64,000 nt of DNA from positions 1 to 64,000 of the forward strand of contig PMTF01000010.1 of the NCBI GenBank assembly GCA_003167415.1, in the 5' to 3' direction. The stretch comes from Acidimicrobiaceae bacterium (GTDB taxonomy: Bacteria; Actinomycetota; Acidimicrobiia; Acidimicrobiales; RAAP-2). Below, one piece after another: positions 1 to 7,770 of this stretch. Numbering within the stretch: position 1 is the stretch's first letter; every line of letters begins with the position of its first letter. Made by a program: the position numbers and the translations under genes. The notes beneath the pieces were generated by a model. The model searched no databases, had not been told where the DNA came from, and saw only the letters and a list, made by a program, of their open reading frames with translations.

Positions 1-66
1 GTGCAGTCGTGGAAATTTCATACGGCCCCGTTATATCGCACTTCGATTTGCCGACCAACCGCCGAG

Positions 67-104
67 TCTCCACTCGGAGAATGTGCAAGTCGGCCCTACG
101 AAGC
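67..104 (+). repeat. Array repeat A1 (form A, diverged)
   Basis: First visible copy of the form A repeat. It keeps the CTCGGAG left arm and the GTCGGCCCT centre, but the right arm reads TACGAAG instead of TCCGACA, so the arm pairing seen in better copies is lost. The array may begin before the window. Confidence 0.6.
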
Positions 105-205
105 GAGCATTTTTCGACCCATGAATTATCGAGCGGACGATTAAGACCAGGCGCAAACTCGCGCTGCTTTGTACTCCTCGGTCGTGCGAGTATTGACGGT
201 TATGG

Positions 206-856
206 GTGTCGATTCACCGATTCTTGAAGAACAGAGGACTCGACCAGGAGAGCGACAGACGCCGCGGCAGATTTCTGCCCATCGTCGCGACGATCGGCGT
301 GTGTCTCATTGCCGGCGCTTGCAGTTGGCTGATTGTGAAGCCGGGTGAAAGTCTGTTGTGGCCAATGGCGGTGGACGTGATCATCTTTGCCTTCTTCGGT
401 GCGTTGTGCCGTTTGGTGTTGGCACTTCGAGGCGCCCGGTTTGGTCGCATTGGGCTCTCCTCAATCTTTCTTGGACTCGGCGCCGCAAGTCTTCTGTGGA
501 CGTACTTCGGCGTACTGCCAGCCAGTGTGGGTTTCGACTCGGCAGGCGCGAGTGTCGCTCGTCATGAAATTGCCCAGATGACGCAGGGATGCCGGTTGGT
601 GAAGCAAGGTTCTATCGGAATGCTTCAAGCTCCATACAAGATCTGCACCGAAGTCATTCCGAGATCTTCTAGGGTCGAGTTCGCCACCCTTGGTCTCAAC
701 CGGGGTTACGCGTACGTCAGCGGCGCGATTGGCGAAGGCTGGTTCTCAGACGAGTGCGCACGACATCTGATAGGACACTGGTGGGCGTTCGCGAGTGATC
801 AACAAGCACCGGTCACGGGTTGTCCTTTCGGCTACTCATTTCATGGCGGTGGTTAG
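206..856 (+). CDS. Predicted membrane protein, unknown family
   Basis: 216 residues from a GTG start. Three hydrophobic stretches are visible (about residues 25-45, 52-70 and 82-103), followed by a C-terminal domain of about 110 residues that contains five cysteines. This would place a small helical bundle in the membrane with an extracytoplasmic or cytoplasmic tail. I do not recognise the family. It is the only plausible gene between repeat copies 67-104 and 912-949, so it is the first block of the array. No clear ribosome binding site precedes the GTG, so the start is uncertain, although the next in-frame methionine would remove the first membrane segment. Confidence 0.55.
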   Translation: MSIHRFLKNRGLDQESDRRRGRFLPIVATIGVCLIAGACSWLIVKPGESLLWPMAVDVIIFAFFGALCRLVLALRGARFGRIGLSSIFLGLGAASLLWTYFGVLPASVGFDSAGASVARHEIAQMTQGCRLVKQGSIGMLQAPYKICTEVIPRSSRVEFATLGLNRGYAYVSGAIGEGWFSDECARHLIGHWWAFASDQQAPVTGCPFGYSFHGGG

Positions 857-911
857 TTAGTTCTGCTGCTCCAAATACTCCGAGCCCACTGAAGCAACCC
901 ACTCGCTAATC

Positions 912-949
912 CGCCAGTCGGAGATTGTGGACGACGGCCCTCCGACACC
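912..949 (+). repeat. Array repeat A2 (form A)
   Basis: Near-consensus form A copy. The 7-base arms GTCGGAG and CTCCGAC are perfect complements separated by 16 bases. An inner GGCC centre and a conserved 3' tail (ACACCAATCGGAACT) are present. Confidence 0.8.
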
Positions 950-971
950 AATCGGAACTCAATCGGGTCAA

Positions 972-1019
972 GCTGACAGTGCGAGACGACAGATCTATTG
1001 CGTCGGGCCCCCTGACAGC
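972..1019 (+). repeat. Array repeat B1 (form B, diverged)
   Basis: Form B copy 22 bases after the preceding form A copy. The CAGATCTATTGCGTCGGGCC core matches other B copies closely, while the usual TGCAAGGTTGCA motif has decayed to TGCGAGACGACA. An A/B pair also occurs at 3427-3533, and a B/A pair at 5135-5233. Confidence 0.7.
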
Positions 1020-1099
1020 AGTCCCCAATGCCGGAACCCAACATCAGAATGCGCAAAATCTTCGCGACCGGTGTCACCAGGTCCGGCCTCGGCGGCGTC

Positions 1100-1303
1100 C
1101 TAGTCTCGCTGCGGCAGTTTCGTCCTCTTCTCGCGGGGCCAGAATGCAAGACCAAATAACGCGACGACGTTCAAGACAAGACCAACGCGAAACCAATCGC
1201 TATCGAAAGTTGAGGTCAGGATGAGGATTAGGGCAACAATCGCAACCGCCGCAAAGGGAAGTCTTCGGCGCCTTCTCTCCCAGTATTGACTTGTCATTCC
1301 CAT
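1100..1303 (-). CDS. Small two-helix membrane protein
   Basis: 67 residues if translation starts at the ATG at 1303, which follows GGAAAGG on the minus strand. A second ATG at 1297 is 9 bases from the same site and is an equally good start. Longer upstream extensions lack a ribosome site and read as nonsense. The protein has a basic WERRRRR segment, then two hydrophobic helices (about residues 18-33 and 40-55) and a charged tail, which suggests a small inner-membrane protein with both ends in the cytoplasm. No family is recognised. It is the only gene of the block between repeat copies ending at 1019 and starting at 1458, and it reads against the repeat orientation. Confidence 0.5.
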   Translation of the reverse strand: MGMTSQYWERRRRRLPFAAVAIVALILILTSTFDSDWFRVGLVLNVVALFGLAFWPREKRTKLPQRD

Positions 1304-1457
1304 ACACCTTTCCGTCTCGACATAGAACGTGATGCACGATGATTCGCTCGTTGGGAATTGAGTACTATTACGCACCTTAACTTCCGTCAATCGACGAGGT
1401 CCTAACTCATCGGATCGTTGAAGTCAGACCTGTGACGCTTGGCGAACTAACTGGCTA

Positions 1458-1502
1458 GTCTCCAGTGATTGGTAGCAGAGCTGTCGCGTCGGGTCTCCTA
1501 GG
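1458..1502 (+). repeat. Array repeat B2 (form B)
   Basis: Form B copy with the GCAGAGCTGTCGCGTCGGGTCTCC core. It is followed at once by a small inverted repeat (TTCGATGCAGGGGCGCATCGAA, arms TTCGATGC and GCATCGAA) at 1507-1528. Confidence 0.65.
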
Positions 1503-1592
1503 TGCTTCGATGCAGGGGCGCATCGAAAAGAGTCGGCTCGCCTTTTACGCGGCAGACAGTGACACCCTCAAGGCACGTGATCGGCGCGCGTT

Positions 1593-2183
1593 GTGGGACA
1601 GCTGTCGTTCCCAAATCACTCGAAACCTGCTATTACTCATGGAGTGTCGACCCCGCTTGTGCAGAGCATCGCCCGCAACTTCGATGAAGCGCTGCGGTTG
1701 ATGAAGGCCGCGCTGACGGACTGTCAGGACATCCTGTGGGAGAGGGACCTATGGCCGGACGAGGCGCCCACGGGTCCGACATCGCAAGGGGGAATGCACG
1801 GCTCGGCCCCCTGGTTCCTCGCGTACCATTCGTTGCTGACCCTCGACTATGACCTCGCCGCCGAGTTCGAGCCGTGGAAACCGCCGCAACCCTTCGACGA
1901 GAACACGTACGCCTTTCCCAACCGCGTCTTCACCAGGGCAGAGCTCCTCGGTTACGTCGACTACTGCGGCACCAGGGCACGCCGAACGCTTGACGATCTC
2001 TTCGAGGAGAAAGCGGCCCGGCCCCTCCCCGATGCCCATCGTTACCACGGCATGCTGTATGGAGTCTTGGTCGGTAGTATTCCGTTGCACGTCATTGAGC
2101 ATGCCTCCCAGATTCGCCAGTTCCTTACTACCGCGGGAGTCAGGGTGCAACCCATGCCCGGCGATCGTGGGTACACGCAATGA
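1593..2183 (+). CDS. DinB-like superfamily protein
   Basis: Up to 196 residues. The DinB/YfiT fold is a four-helix bundle that binds a divalent metal through three histidines; many members are thiol-dependent transferases or of unknown substrate. Here candidate ligands are His79 (in AYHSLLTLDYDL) and His166/His170 (in LHVIEHASQI), which gives the family pattern of one histidine in the second helix and an HxxxH near the end. The start is uncertain: the first 17 residues look unlike the family and a GTG at 1644 would give a 179-residue protein beginning VSTPLVQSIARNF. It occupies one repeat-delimited block, and a second, unrelated-looking DinB-like gene lies in another block at 4524. Confidence 0.75.
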   Translation: MGQLSFPNHSKPAITHGVSTPLVQSIARNFDEALRLMKAALTDCQDILWERDLWPDEAPTGPTSQGGMHGSAPWFLAYHSLLTLDYDLAAEFEPWKPPQPFDENTYAFPNRVFTRAELLGYVDYCGTRARRTLDDLFEEKAARPLPDAHRYHGMLYGVLVGSIPLHVIEHASQIRQFLTTAGVRVQPMPGDRGYTQ

Positions 2184-2243
2184 CTCGCGACAGAGATCCG
2201 GACGGGCTCGATCTGATCCTTAAGGCGGAGCCCACGTCGTCAG

Positions 2244-2281
2244 CCTCCAGTCGGAGATTGTTGACGTCGGCCCTCCGAAAC
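2244..2281 (+). repeat. Array repeat A3 (form A)
   Basis: Form A copy with intact GTCGGAG left arm and a one-base-changed right arm (CTCCGAA). The following bases (ACATCGGAATTGAGCC) repeat the tail found after 949, so the conserved unit extends beyond the core. Confidence 0.75.
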
Positions 2282-2316
2282 TTACCAACATCGGAATTGA
2301 GCCGAAAGACTTTACC

Positions 2317-3141
2317 TTGCAGAGCCAATTCCACACGGCGACGGTGCGTGAGAAGAAGGGTATAGAGATCACAAAACTCAACGAATCGTGGAATGCGGTC
2401 GCATTGATCACCGGCGGCGGTTCAGGTATTGGTCGAGCGTCGGCGTTGGCATTTGCCGAACGCGGGTACGTAGTCGTGGTGGCCGGACGGCGCGAAGAAC
2501 CACTATCGGAGGTGGTCAACATCATTCGAACTCACGGCGGGACTGCGTTGGCCGTCAAATGCGACGTGAGCTCTGAAGAAGACGTCCATCAATTGCTCGA
2601 ACGCACAACGCGAGAGTTCGGTCGGGTCGACGCGGCAGTGAATTGTGCCGCTTTGCAACCCGGAGGTGCCATCCTCGATTTGTCGGTGGAGGATTTCGAC
2701 CGGACAATCGCCACGAACCTTCGTGGAGCGTGGTTGACCACCAGATTTGCAGCCTTCGCAATGCGTGAGTCCGGAGGCGGAGTGATCGTTCACGTGTCGT
2801 CCGTCAGCGCAATGAGGGGCGGTCCATCGGATTACTCAGCCAGCAAGGCGGGCGTAGAAGGTCTTACGAGAGGGGCCGCCGAGGAGTTGGCACCCTGGGG
2901 GATTCGCGTAATCGCGCTTCGAGCTGGACTCTTCGACACGCCAATGCTCCATACGGCGTGGGGAACGGGTGAGCACCCAGAAGAAGTTCTGGCACCAGGC
3001 GTTGCGGCAACCATCCTCAAGCGAATCGGCCGACCTGAAGAGGCCGCTGCGGCAATTCTCTGGCTCTGTTCGCCCGACGCTTCCTACATCACCGGTACCT
3101 GTATCGACGTCGACGGCGGCATTTTGGCCCGTTGGCTGTAG
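2317..3141 (+). CDS. Short-chain dehydrogenase/reductase
   Basis: Up to 274 residues of a classical SDR, an NAD(P)-dependent oxidoreductase. The nucleotide-binding motif TGGGSGIG is at residues 32-39, an NAA-like NCAA at about 109-112, catalytic serine near 162-164, Tyr173 and Lys177 in the YSASK motif, and the family-typical TGTCIDVDGG close to the C terminus. The substrate cannot be read from sequence. The TTG start at 2317 is weak; a GTG at 2344 is an alternative, and either leaves an unusually long N-terminal tail in front of the Rossmann fold. The coding region begins only about 36 bases after a form A repeat. Confidence 0.85.
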   Translation: MQSQFHTATVREKKGIEITKLNESWNAVALITGGGSGIGRASALAFAERGYVVVVAGRREEPLSEVVNIIRTHGGTALAVKCDVSSEEDVHQLLERTTREFGRVDAAVNCAALQPGGAILDLSVEDFDRTIATNLRGAWLTTRFAAFAMRESGGGVIVHVSSVSAMRGGPSDYSASKAGVEGLTRGAAEELAPWGIRVIALRAGLFDTPMLHTAWGTGEHPEEVLAPGVAATILKRIGRPEEAAAAILWLCSPDASYITGTCIDVDGGILARWL

Positions 3142-3175
3142 CCGTCTCGGCAATTGCGGACCAGATCTACTAATC

Positions 3176-3407
3176 GTGGCAGCCATTTCATTGGCTCCGA
3201 TCGGGCTGTTTATGTTGACAATTGTCGATGAGTCATTCCACGCGAAGCGTGACTTCTATGAAGCGGGTTCCTCCAAGAGGGCGTGGATCGTCGTGACGGC
3301 CCTTTTCGCTTTCTTCTATGCCCGGTTGTTCGATCGCGCTCTACCTAATTCGAGTGCGTCCGAAGGTTCGCAATATCGAGGCCCATCTAACTCAGTCACT
3401 CAGTTAA
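3176..3407 (+). pseudogene. DUF2516-like small membrane protein, frameshifted
   Basis: From a GTG at 3176, one frame encodes two hydrophobic helices (AAISLAPIGLFMLTIV and AWIVVTALFAFFYA). The end of the family-like sequence (ALYLIRVRPKVRN) is read only after a shift to another frame near 3315-3340, ending at a TAA at 3405-3407. Small actinobacterial DUF2516-type membrane proteins characteristically end in a similar YLxRVRPxVR motif, so I infer one ancestral gene of about 75 codons broken by an indel. A sequencing error is the alternative. Left unshifted, the first frame would run on into the repeats at 3427 and 3487. Confidence 0.5.
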
Positions 3408-3426
3408 GCAGTTCGCCAATGGGCGA

Positions 3427-3464
3427 TTCTCCAGTCGGAGATTGTTGCCGTCGGCCCGCAGAAC
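3427..3464 (+). repeat. Array repeat A4 (form A, right arm replaced)
   Basis: The left half and centre are form A, but after GTCGGCCC the sequence switches to GCAGAACAGAACCC, which is the tail seen after B copies in the 4237-4413 cluster. This copy is therefore a hybrid between the two forms. Confidence 0.7.
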
Positions 3465-3486
3465 AGAACCCACAACTCTTAGCCCA

Positions 3487-3533
3487 GTCGCCAATGAAAG
3501 GTGACATAACTGTCACGTCGGGCCTCCGACACC
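3487..3533 (+). repeat. Array repeat B3 (form B)
   Basis: Full form B copy starting GTCGCCAATGAAAGG and ending GGGCCTCCGACACC. The right part can fold as GTCGG-GCCT-CCGAC. The tail CAGTCAGAACGCAATTG continues the similarity with the copies at 912 and 2244. Confidence 0.8.
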
Positions 3534-3649
3534 AGTCAGAACGCAATTGCATTGAGCCGTCGCCCCGTGTGATTGTGCAGAGGTGATGTAGGTGATTCTT
3601 GGGCGGTAGATCGGTGCGGAACGGGGGGCCCGTCGATACCATCGTGAGT

Positions 3650-4189
3650 ATGCGCCACACCGCCAACCAGTGGGACTCGACGGCTGCGCTCCTCGCGGCT
3701 ACCCCTGCGCCTGCTGGCCGTGAAGCGGTGTGGGCCCACGCGCTGGCGTTCCTCGATGCCGGTCATTGTGACGGCGCCCATCTGGTGGCCAGCGTGCTCG
3801 TCGTCGAGACCGGTGGGCTGGTGCTGCTCGCCCGCCATCGCCGCTACGGGCAGTGGGGCCCGCTCGGTGGGCACCTCGACTCCGGCGACGCCAGCCTCAG
3901 CGCTGCCGCTGCTCGAGAGCTCCTCGAGGAGGCGGCGCTCACGGCGCACGTCCAACCGGCGCCCATCGACGTCCGCCTCTCGTCCTACCGGTGCCGGACC
4001 GCCGAGCCGTTGCTCCATCTCGACGTGCTCTTCGCCGCGATTGTCGCTGCGCCCGCTCCGGCTCTCGTCGCCAACGATGAGCTGACGGGTCTCGAGTGGT
4101 TCGCCACCCGCGATCTACCCGCGCCCCTGACACCGGTCACCGCGGAGTTGGTCGGTCTTGCGACTGCGGCGGCCACCTTGCGGCGCTGA
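3650..4189 (+). CDS. NUDIX hydrolase
   Basis: 179 residues from ATG 3650 (GTG 3644 is possible). NUDIX enzymes hydrolyse nucleoside diphosphates linked to another moiety, using a metal held by the glutamates of the Nudix box. The box is visible at about residues 73-97: GGHLDSGD, then RELLEEAAL with Glu90, Glu93 and Glu94; the residue before the second half is Asp rather than Glu, as in many GGHxxxGD members. The gene is strikingly GC-rich compared with the flanking repeats and the DinB gene downstream, which suggests a separate origin. It is alone in its block between repeats ending at 3533 and starting at 4237. The substrate is unknown. Confidence 0.85.
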   Translation: MRHTANQWDSTAALLAATPAPAGREAVWAHALAFLDAGHCDGAHLVASVLVVETGGLVLLARHRRYGQWGPLGGHLDSGDASLSAAAARELLEEAALTAHVQPAPIDVRLSSYRCRTAEPLLHLDVLFAAIVAAPAPALVANDELTGLEWFATRDLPAPLTPVTAELVGLATAAATLRR

Positions 4190-4523
4190 CTGCTCACCGA
4201 GTGCGACATAACCATTACGCAATCACACGGGGAGCCGCCAGTGCAAAGATGCAGAACTGTCAAGCCGGGCCGCGGATTTGAACCCACAAGGACTAACCGA
4301 GGCGCCAGTGCAAGGTGGCATTTCCGTTAAGCCGGGCCACAGATCAGAACCCGCACGGACTAGCCCAACCGCCAGTGCAGGGTTGCATTCCTGTCACGTC
4401 GGGCCTCCGAGACCGATCAAGTCTTTATGAGTTCAAGCCGCCGGTCCATGACCATAAGCGCGCGGGCCCTCAAACGTTGGATTTTCAGTTCTGTCAGGTT
4501 GATCGATTGGTTAGTTTTGTTCT
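4190..4523 (+). repeat. Three tandem form B repeats with exact 67-base period
   Basis: This gene-free stretch is mostly repeat. Units start at 4237, 4304 and 4371, exactly 67 bases apart, and the third core ends near 4413. Each reads GCCAGTGCA, a short self-complementary stretch, then a GTCAAGC, GTTAAGC or GTCACGT element, GGGCC, and a tail of CAGAACCC followed by GGACTA. The tail of unit 2 ends in GCCCAAC just before unit 3. GTTAAGC and GCCCAAC match the integron core-site patterns GTTRRRY and RYYYAAC; the other units match only partly. The spacing shows that the true repeat unit is about 67 bases, with the shorter cores elsewhere being truncated or diverged forms. Confidence 0.85.
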
Positions 4524-5048
4524 GTGATTGAGACACGTGCTTCGTTGATCGGAGTTTTCGACTTCGCGTGGGACCGACTTGAATCTCGTATGCAAGGACT
4601 AAGCGACGCGGAGTATCTCTGGGAACCTGTCGCCCATTGTTGGTCGATCCGGGAGAGCGACTCCGGTGGATGGACTTTGGATAATGAAAGAGAGTCCAGT
4701 AGTCCGCCACCGCTGACGACGATTGCGTGGCGAACATGCCATCTCGGTGGTCATGTCCTCGGAGGGTTTGCCAATTGGCTCTGTGATGGTGGATCGCCCT
4801 TCGAAGGCGACAACGATATTCCCACTCACGCGGTTACTGGCAGGAGTTGTCTGGAGCGCAATTACCAACGTTGGCGACGAGGCATGGTCTCGTTCCCTGA
4901 GGAACGCCTAGGACTCCCCATTGGGCCTGAGTTTGGCCCCTTCGCCGAGGATTCCGCGGTCGACCTCATGCTGCACGTTCTCGACGAGTTCATCCACCAT
5001 GCTGCGGAAATCGCACTGTTACGCGATCTTTACCACAGGCTGAGCTGA
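4524..5048 (+). CDS. DinB-like superfamily protein
   Basis: 174 residues from a GTG start. The layout is that of the DinB four-helix family: a WEPVAHCWSIRE segment after helix 1, TIAWRTCHLGGHV with His73 in helix 2, and HVLDEFIHHAAEIALLRDLY with His158/His159 near the end. These histidines are the likely metal ligands. Several actinobacterial relatives act as mycothiol-dependent enzymes or are uncharacterised, so no substrate is proposed. It begins 110 bases after the triple repeat and ends about 90 bases before the next copy. It shares fold but little sequence with the DinB-like gene at 1593, so the pair does not look like a recent duplication. Confidence 0.8.
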   Translation: MIETRASLIGVFDFAWDRLESRMQGLSDAEYLWEPVAHCWSIRESDSGGWTLDNERESSSPPPLTTIAWRTCHLGGHVLGGFANWLCDGGSPFEGDNDIPTHAVTGRSCLERNYQRWRRGMVSFPEERLGLPIGPEFGPFAEDSAVDLMLHVLDEFIHHAAEIALLRDLYHRLS

Positions 5049-5134
5049 CACCTCTGGCGCCCAGCGCGTCGGGCTCGTGATACTGAGAACTGTGTTAGAG
5101 AGGTTCTTCGACGGCAATCAATTTGCTGGAGCAA

Positions 5135-5181
5135 GTCGCCAATGCGAGGTTGCAGATCTGTTGCGTCGGGCCTCCGACAGC
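5135..5181 (+). repeat. Array repeat B4 (form B)
   Basis: Near-consensus form B copy (GTCGCCAATGCGAGGTTGCA). TTGC-GTCGG can pair with CCGAC-A-GCAG around a GCCT loop, giving a stem with one extrahelical A. Confidence 0.8.
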
Positions 5182-5195
5182 AGAGCGGAGACAAT

Positions 5196-5233
5196 CCTCC
5201 AGTCGGAGATTGTTGACGTCGGCCCTCTGTCTG
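5196..5233 (+). repeat. Array repeat A5 (form A)
   Basis: Form A copy 14 bases after the preceding B copy. The left half and centre are intact; the right arm has changed to CTCTGTCTG. Confidence 0.75.
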
Positions 5234-5305
5234 CACAATCACTGGGTCGAGTCGAGATGCTGAGTCTGGCCGCGTGTATGCGGCTGCTCCACGAACGTCT
5301 GGACA

Positions 5306-6370
5306 TCAGTTACAACTCTTCGAGGGCGTGACGCGAAGAAAGTAGTCCGTGAGATCGCGTTCGAAGAGCACGTAAGTTCGGCTCGCGTACGTCGTGACCG
5401 ACCCCCAGACCCCCAATGGGCCACCCCATGCTCGGACGTGACCGGTTGACATGTCGAAACAGTCGGTCGACCCCTGACCTCCGGAATCGACCAACCAGAT
5501 CACTCCGACCCCGGGGTACAGCGAGGTGTCAAATGGGTAGCCACCTCGCGCAGCGGAAGGGACAAGTCGGGCGCCTTCGTAGTAGCGCGCAGAGGCGGTC
5601 TTGTTGTTGAGATTGTCGGTAGCCACCCACACACCTCGCGCGGTCGTGGCGAGCGGTCCACCGGTCGCGCCAGGAAGCAGACGCTTAGCAATCCTTCGAC
5701 CCGACGTCGCGTCGTAAGCGGTCACGAACTGCTTTGACCCGCTCGAACCGAGCACGTCAAGGTACTTGCCATGTCCGGATGGTGACATATCGGTCGGTGT
5801 GAAACCCACGACGACCTTCACCAGGACGCGCCCGGACCCGGGGTCGAGTCTGATGAGCATCATAGGGGTCGCCACCCATAGTGACGACCCGACAACAGTC
5901 ACCAGGAGGGTCCGATTCGGAAGGACGTAGGTGCTCTCTCGATGCAAATTCGTCGGATCAATCTTGAACAGCACTCGCCCATTATCTGGCGCTGGAATAT
6001 CGAAAGCATTTTGGCCCGTTGCCCACCAGAGGGCGCCGTCACCGAACGCGACGCTGGTCTCATTAGGGAACCTCGCCGCGGCCGCGATACGCCACGTTTT
6101 CAGATCGACTCGGATGAGGTCATTAACCGCGCCCTTCGAGCGGTCAAAAGTTCCGATAATGAACATCGAATCGCTCCCCGTCGCCACGATGCTCGGGTCG
6201 GAGCCATAGGTGTCCAGTTTGAGGATTCGGCTGACAGAGAAGAGTGAGGTCGAATTCGGGGGTGTCGCGGGGGTGCTTGCATTGGACGAAGACACTGGAG
6301 AAAGGGTGAATGCCGTTATCGCTGCGACTGTGAGGACAGCGACTCTCCAAGTGATTCGACGCACACTCAC
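5306..6370 (-). CDS. Secreted beta-propeller-like protein
   Basis: 354 residues from the GTG at 6370, which has GAGAG about 9 bases upstream; a TTG at 6397 would add nine residues. An N-terminal signal peptide (RRITWRVAVLTVAAITAF, then SPVSSSNAS) is followed by repeated blocks of the type VGSSLWVATP, ARGVWVATDN and DGALWWATG with RVDLKTW or KIDPTN strands between them. That pattern of short Trp-containing strand repeats suggests an NHL/YncE-like beta-propeller exported from the cell. The ligand is unknown. Two cysteines near the C terminus (TDCFD and SKSCN) could form a disulphide. It reads against the repeats that flank it. Confidence 0.65.
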   Translation of the reverse strand: MSVRRITWRVAVLTVAAITAFTLSPVSSSNASTPATPPNSTSLFSVSRILKLDTYGSDPSIVATGSDSMFIIGTFDRSKGAVNDLIRVDLKTWRIAAAARFPNETSVAFGDGALWWATGQNAFDIPAPDNGRVLFKIDPTNLHRESTYVLPNRTLLVTVVGSSLWVATPMMLIRLDPGSGRVLVKVVVGFTPTDMSPSGHGKYLDVLGSSGSKQFVTAYDATSGRRIAKRLLPGATGGPLATTARGVWVATDNLNNKTASARYYEGARLVPSAARGGYPFDTSLYPGVGVIWLVDSGGQGSTDCFDMSTGHVRAWGGPLGVWGSVTTYASRTYVLFERDLTDYFLRVTPSKSCN

Positions 6371-6434
6371 CGCCAATCTCTCGCTCCCTGTGTGCAACGG
6401 TACAGCAATTGTTGGAAAATGTGCATTGCGTTTC

Positions 6435-6506
6435 GGGCCACAGAGCAGAACACGTACGGTCTAGTTCAGACGCCAATGCAAGGTTGCAGAACTGTCACGT
6501 CGGGCC
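6435..6506 (+). repeat. Array repeat B5 (form B with full 5' tail)
   Basis: An almost complete 67-base-type unit. The tail half (GGGCCACAGAGCAGAACAC, then GGTCTAGTTCAGA) comes first and the form B core CGCCAATGCAAGGTTGCAGA follows. It has the same order as between units 2 and 3 of the 4237 cluster, which supports the longer repeat definition. Confidence 0.75.
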
Positions 6507-6541
6507 AACGTTGCACTCGGAGCCGTCGGGCTCGTGCCGCC

Positions 6542-7291
6542 TCACGGCGCCGATCTCAGCACGGCGACTTCGGGCATCTCCTCGGACGGTCCGAAGCCGT
6601 GCTCGACCAGCCAGCGGACGTTAAGCAGGCATCGCAACGACCACCACGCGCGGATGAGGTCGCGGTCGACGTTGGTGCCGTAGCCGGCGACGACGTCGCC
6701 AAGGTGCTCCACGTGTCCGAGCGTGAGGGTGGCGAGGTCGAAGAGCGCGTCGCCCTGGGACGCCTCGGACCAGTCGACGACGCCGGTGACCTCGTCACCA
6801 GCGACGAAGACGTGGTCGACCTGCAGGTCACCGTGGATGAACACCGGTGTCCACGGCCGGAGCGCAGTCTCGGCGAGCCGACGGTTGCGCGTGACCACCT
6901 CGGTGGGAAGGACGTCGTTGGCGACGAGCCACTCGCACTCGTGGTCGAGCTGTGACGCGTACTCGTCGACGGTCCGACCGGGCCATGGAGGCAGCGGCGC
7001 GGAGTGCAGCGTCCGAACGGTGGTACCGGCCGCAGCCCACGCCGCCGACGACGCGGTCGACGGCTCGCCGAGGTGGCCGAGTGCCATCCCCGGGAGAGCG
7101 GCGAGCGCGAGCACGGGCGGCTTCCGCCACAGGATCTCCGGGGTCGGGATCGGCGCCATCGCCATCGCCTCGACCTCGACGTCGGTGCGGGTCTGATCAG
7201 CGTCGATCTTCAGGAACACGTCGCCGACGCGCAGAGTCGCGCGCTCGTTATGGGCGACGACAACCTCGATCTCCTCCACGTCGGCCATCAT
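6542..7291 (-). CDS. Aminoglycoside-phosphotransferase-like kinase
   Basis: 249 residues from the ATG at 7291 (ATG 7288 is equally possible). The APH/choline-kinase fold transfers phosphate from ATP to a small hydroxylated molecule. The catalytic loop HGDLQVDH is at residues 153-160 (Asp155), and the metal-binding GVVDWSEASQGD follows at about 170-181. Upstream extension to 7618 is possible by frame but reads as low-quality basic sequence and crosses no ribosome site. Members include resistance enzymes, but the family is broad and the substrate here is unknown. The gene is much more GC-rich than the block that follows it, and it lies between repeats ending 6506 and starting 7671. Confidence 0.8.
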   Translation of the reverse strand: MMADVEEIEVVVAHNERATLRVGDVFLKIDADQTRTDVEVEAMAMAPIPTPEILWRKPPVLALAALPGMALGHLGEPSTASSAAWAAAGTTVRTLHSAPLPPWPGRTVDEYASQLDHECEWLVANDVLPTEVVTRNRRLAETALRPWTPVFIHGDLQVDHVFVAGDEVTGVVDWSEASQGDALFDLATLTLGHVEHLGDVVAGYGTNVDRDLIRAWWSLRCLLNVRWLVEHGFGPSEEMPEVAVLRSAP

Positions 7292-7670
7292 CGCAGACGA
7301 CCACTGACGTCGCCGCGTATATCGCGTGCGACCGCGCTGCTGGGCCGCATCGCTGCCCGGATTCTTCGTCCGCGCCACCAACCGCTGGCGGGTCGAGCAC
7401 TGCCTCCGTTCGCCGGGCCTCGCCACGTGGTCCGTGGAGCCAAGCGCACCCGTCGCGGTCGGTGACCGAGACGCGACGATGCGGTTCGATGACATCGAGC
7501 GAGCGCCGTTCCCTAATGGCAGAGCGCGGAAACTCGGTCGTCCGGTTGCTGGGTGAATCCGCTCCCTACGCGTCGGCGCGCCCGAATCGACGATCTGCGC
7601 TTGCCAGAAACAGCGCAAACCTTGCCGGTGGGGGCACTAGCTCTTTGCTTTGCATGGCCATCGTTGGAGG

Positions 7671-7707
7671 CGCCACTCGGAGATGGTTGACGTCGGCCCT
7701 CCGACAC
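7671..7707 (+). repeat. Array repeat A6 (form A)
   Basis: Form A copy reading CGCCACTCGGAGATGGTTGA. The pairing arms are CTCGGAG (left) and CTCCGAC (right), with one mismatch. The centre GACGTCGGCC is intact. Confidence 0.75.
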
Positions 7708-7770
7708 TGGGTGATTAGCCGGATGCTTCGCGAGGAGCCATGGCTTGTTGCGATTCTCTTGGTAGTTGTC

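Noticed and set aside
2969-3586. 205-residue open frame on the plus strand
   Set aside because: The first part overlaps the SDR gene in another frame and the last part crosses two repeats; only the middle (from 3176) is protein-like and is called separately as a pseudogene.
4261-4300. tRNA gene on the minus strand
   Set aside because: GGGTTCAAATCC looks like a T-loop, but the T-stem does not pair, there is no acceptor or anticodon arm, and the neighbouring unit has GGGTTCTGATCTG at the same place. It is part of the repeat.
4237-4413. CRISPR array
   Set aside because: The 67-base units are similar along their whole length and have no variable spacers of constant size; no cas gene is nearby.
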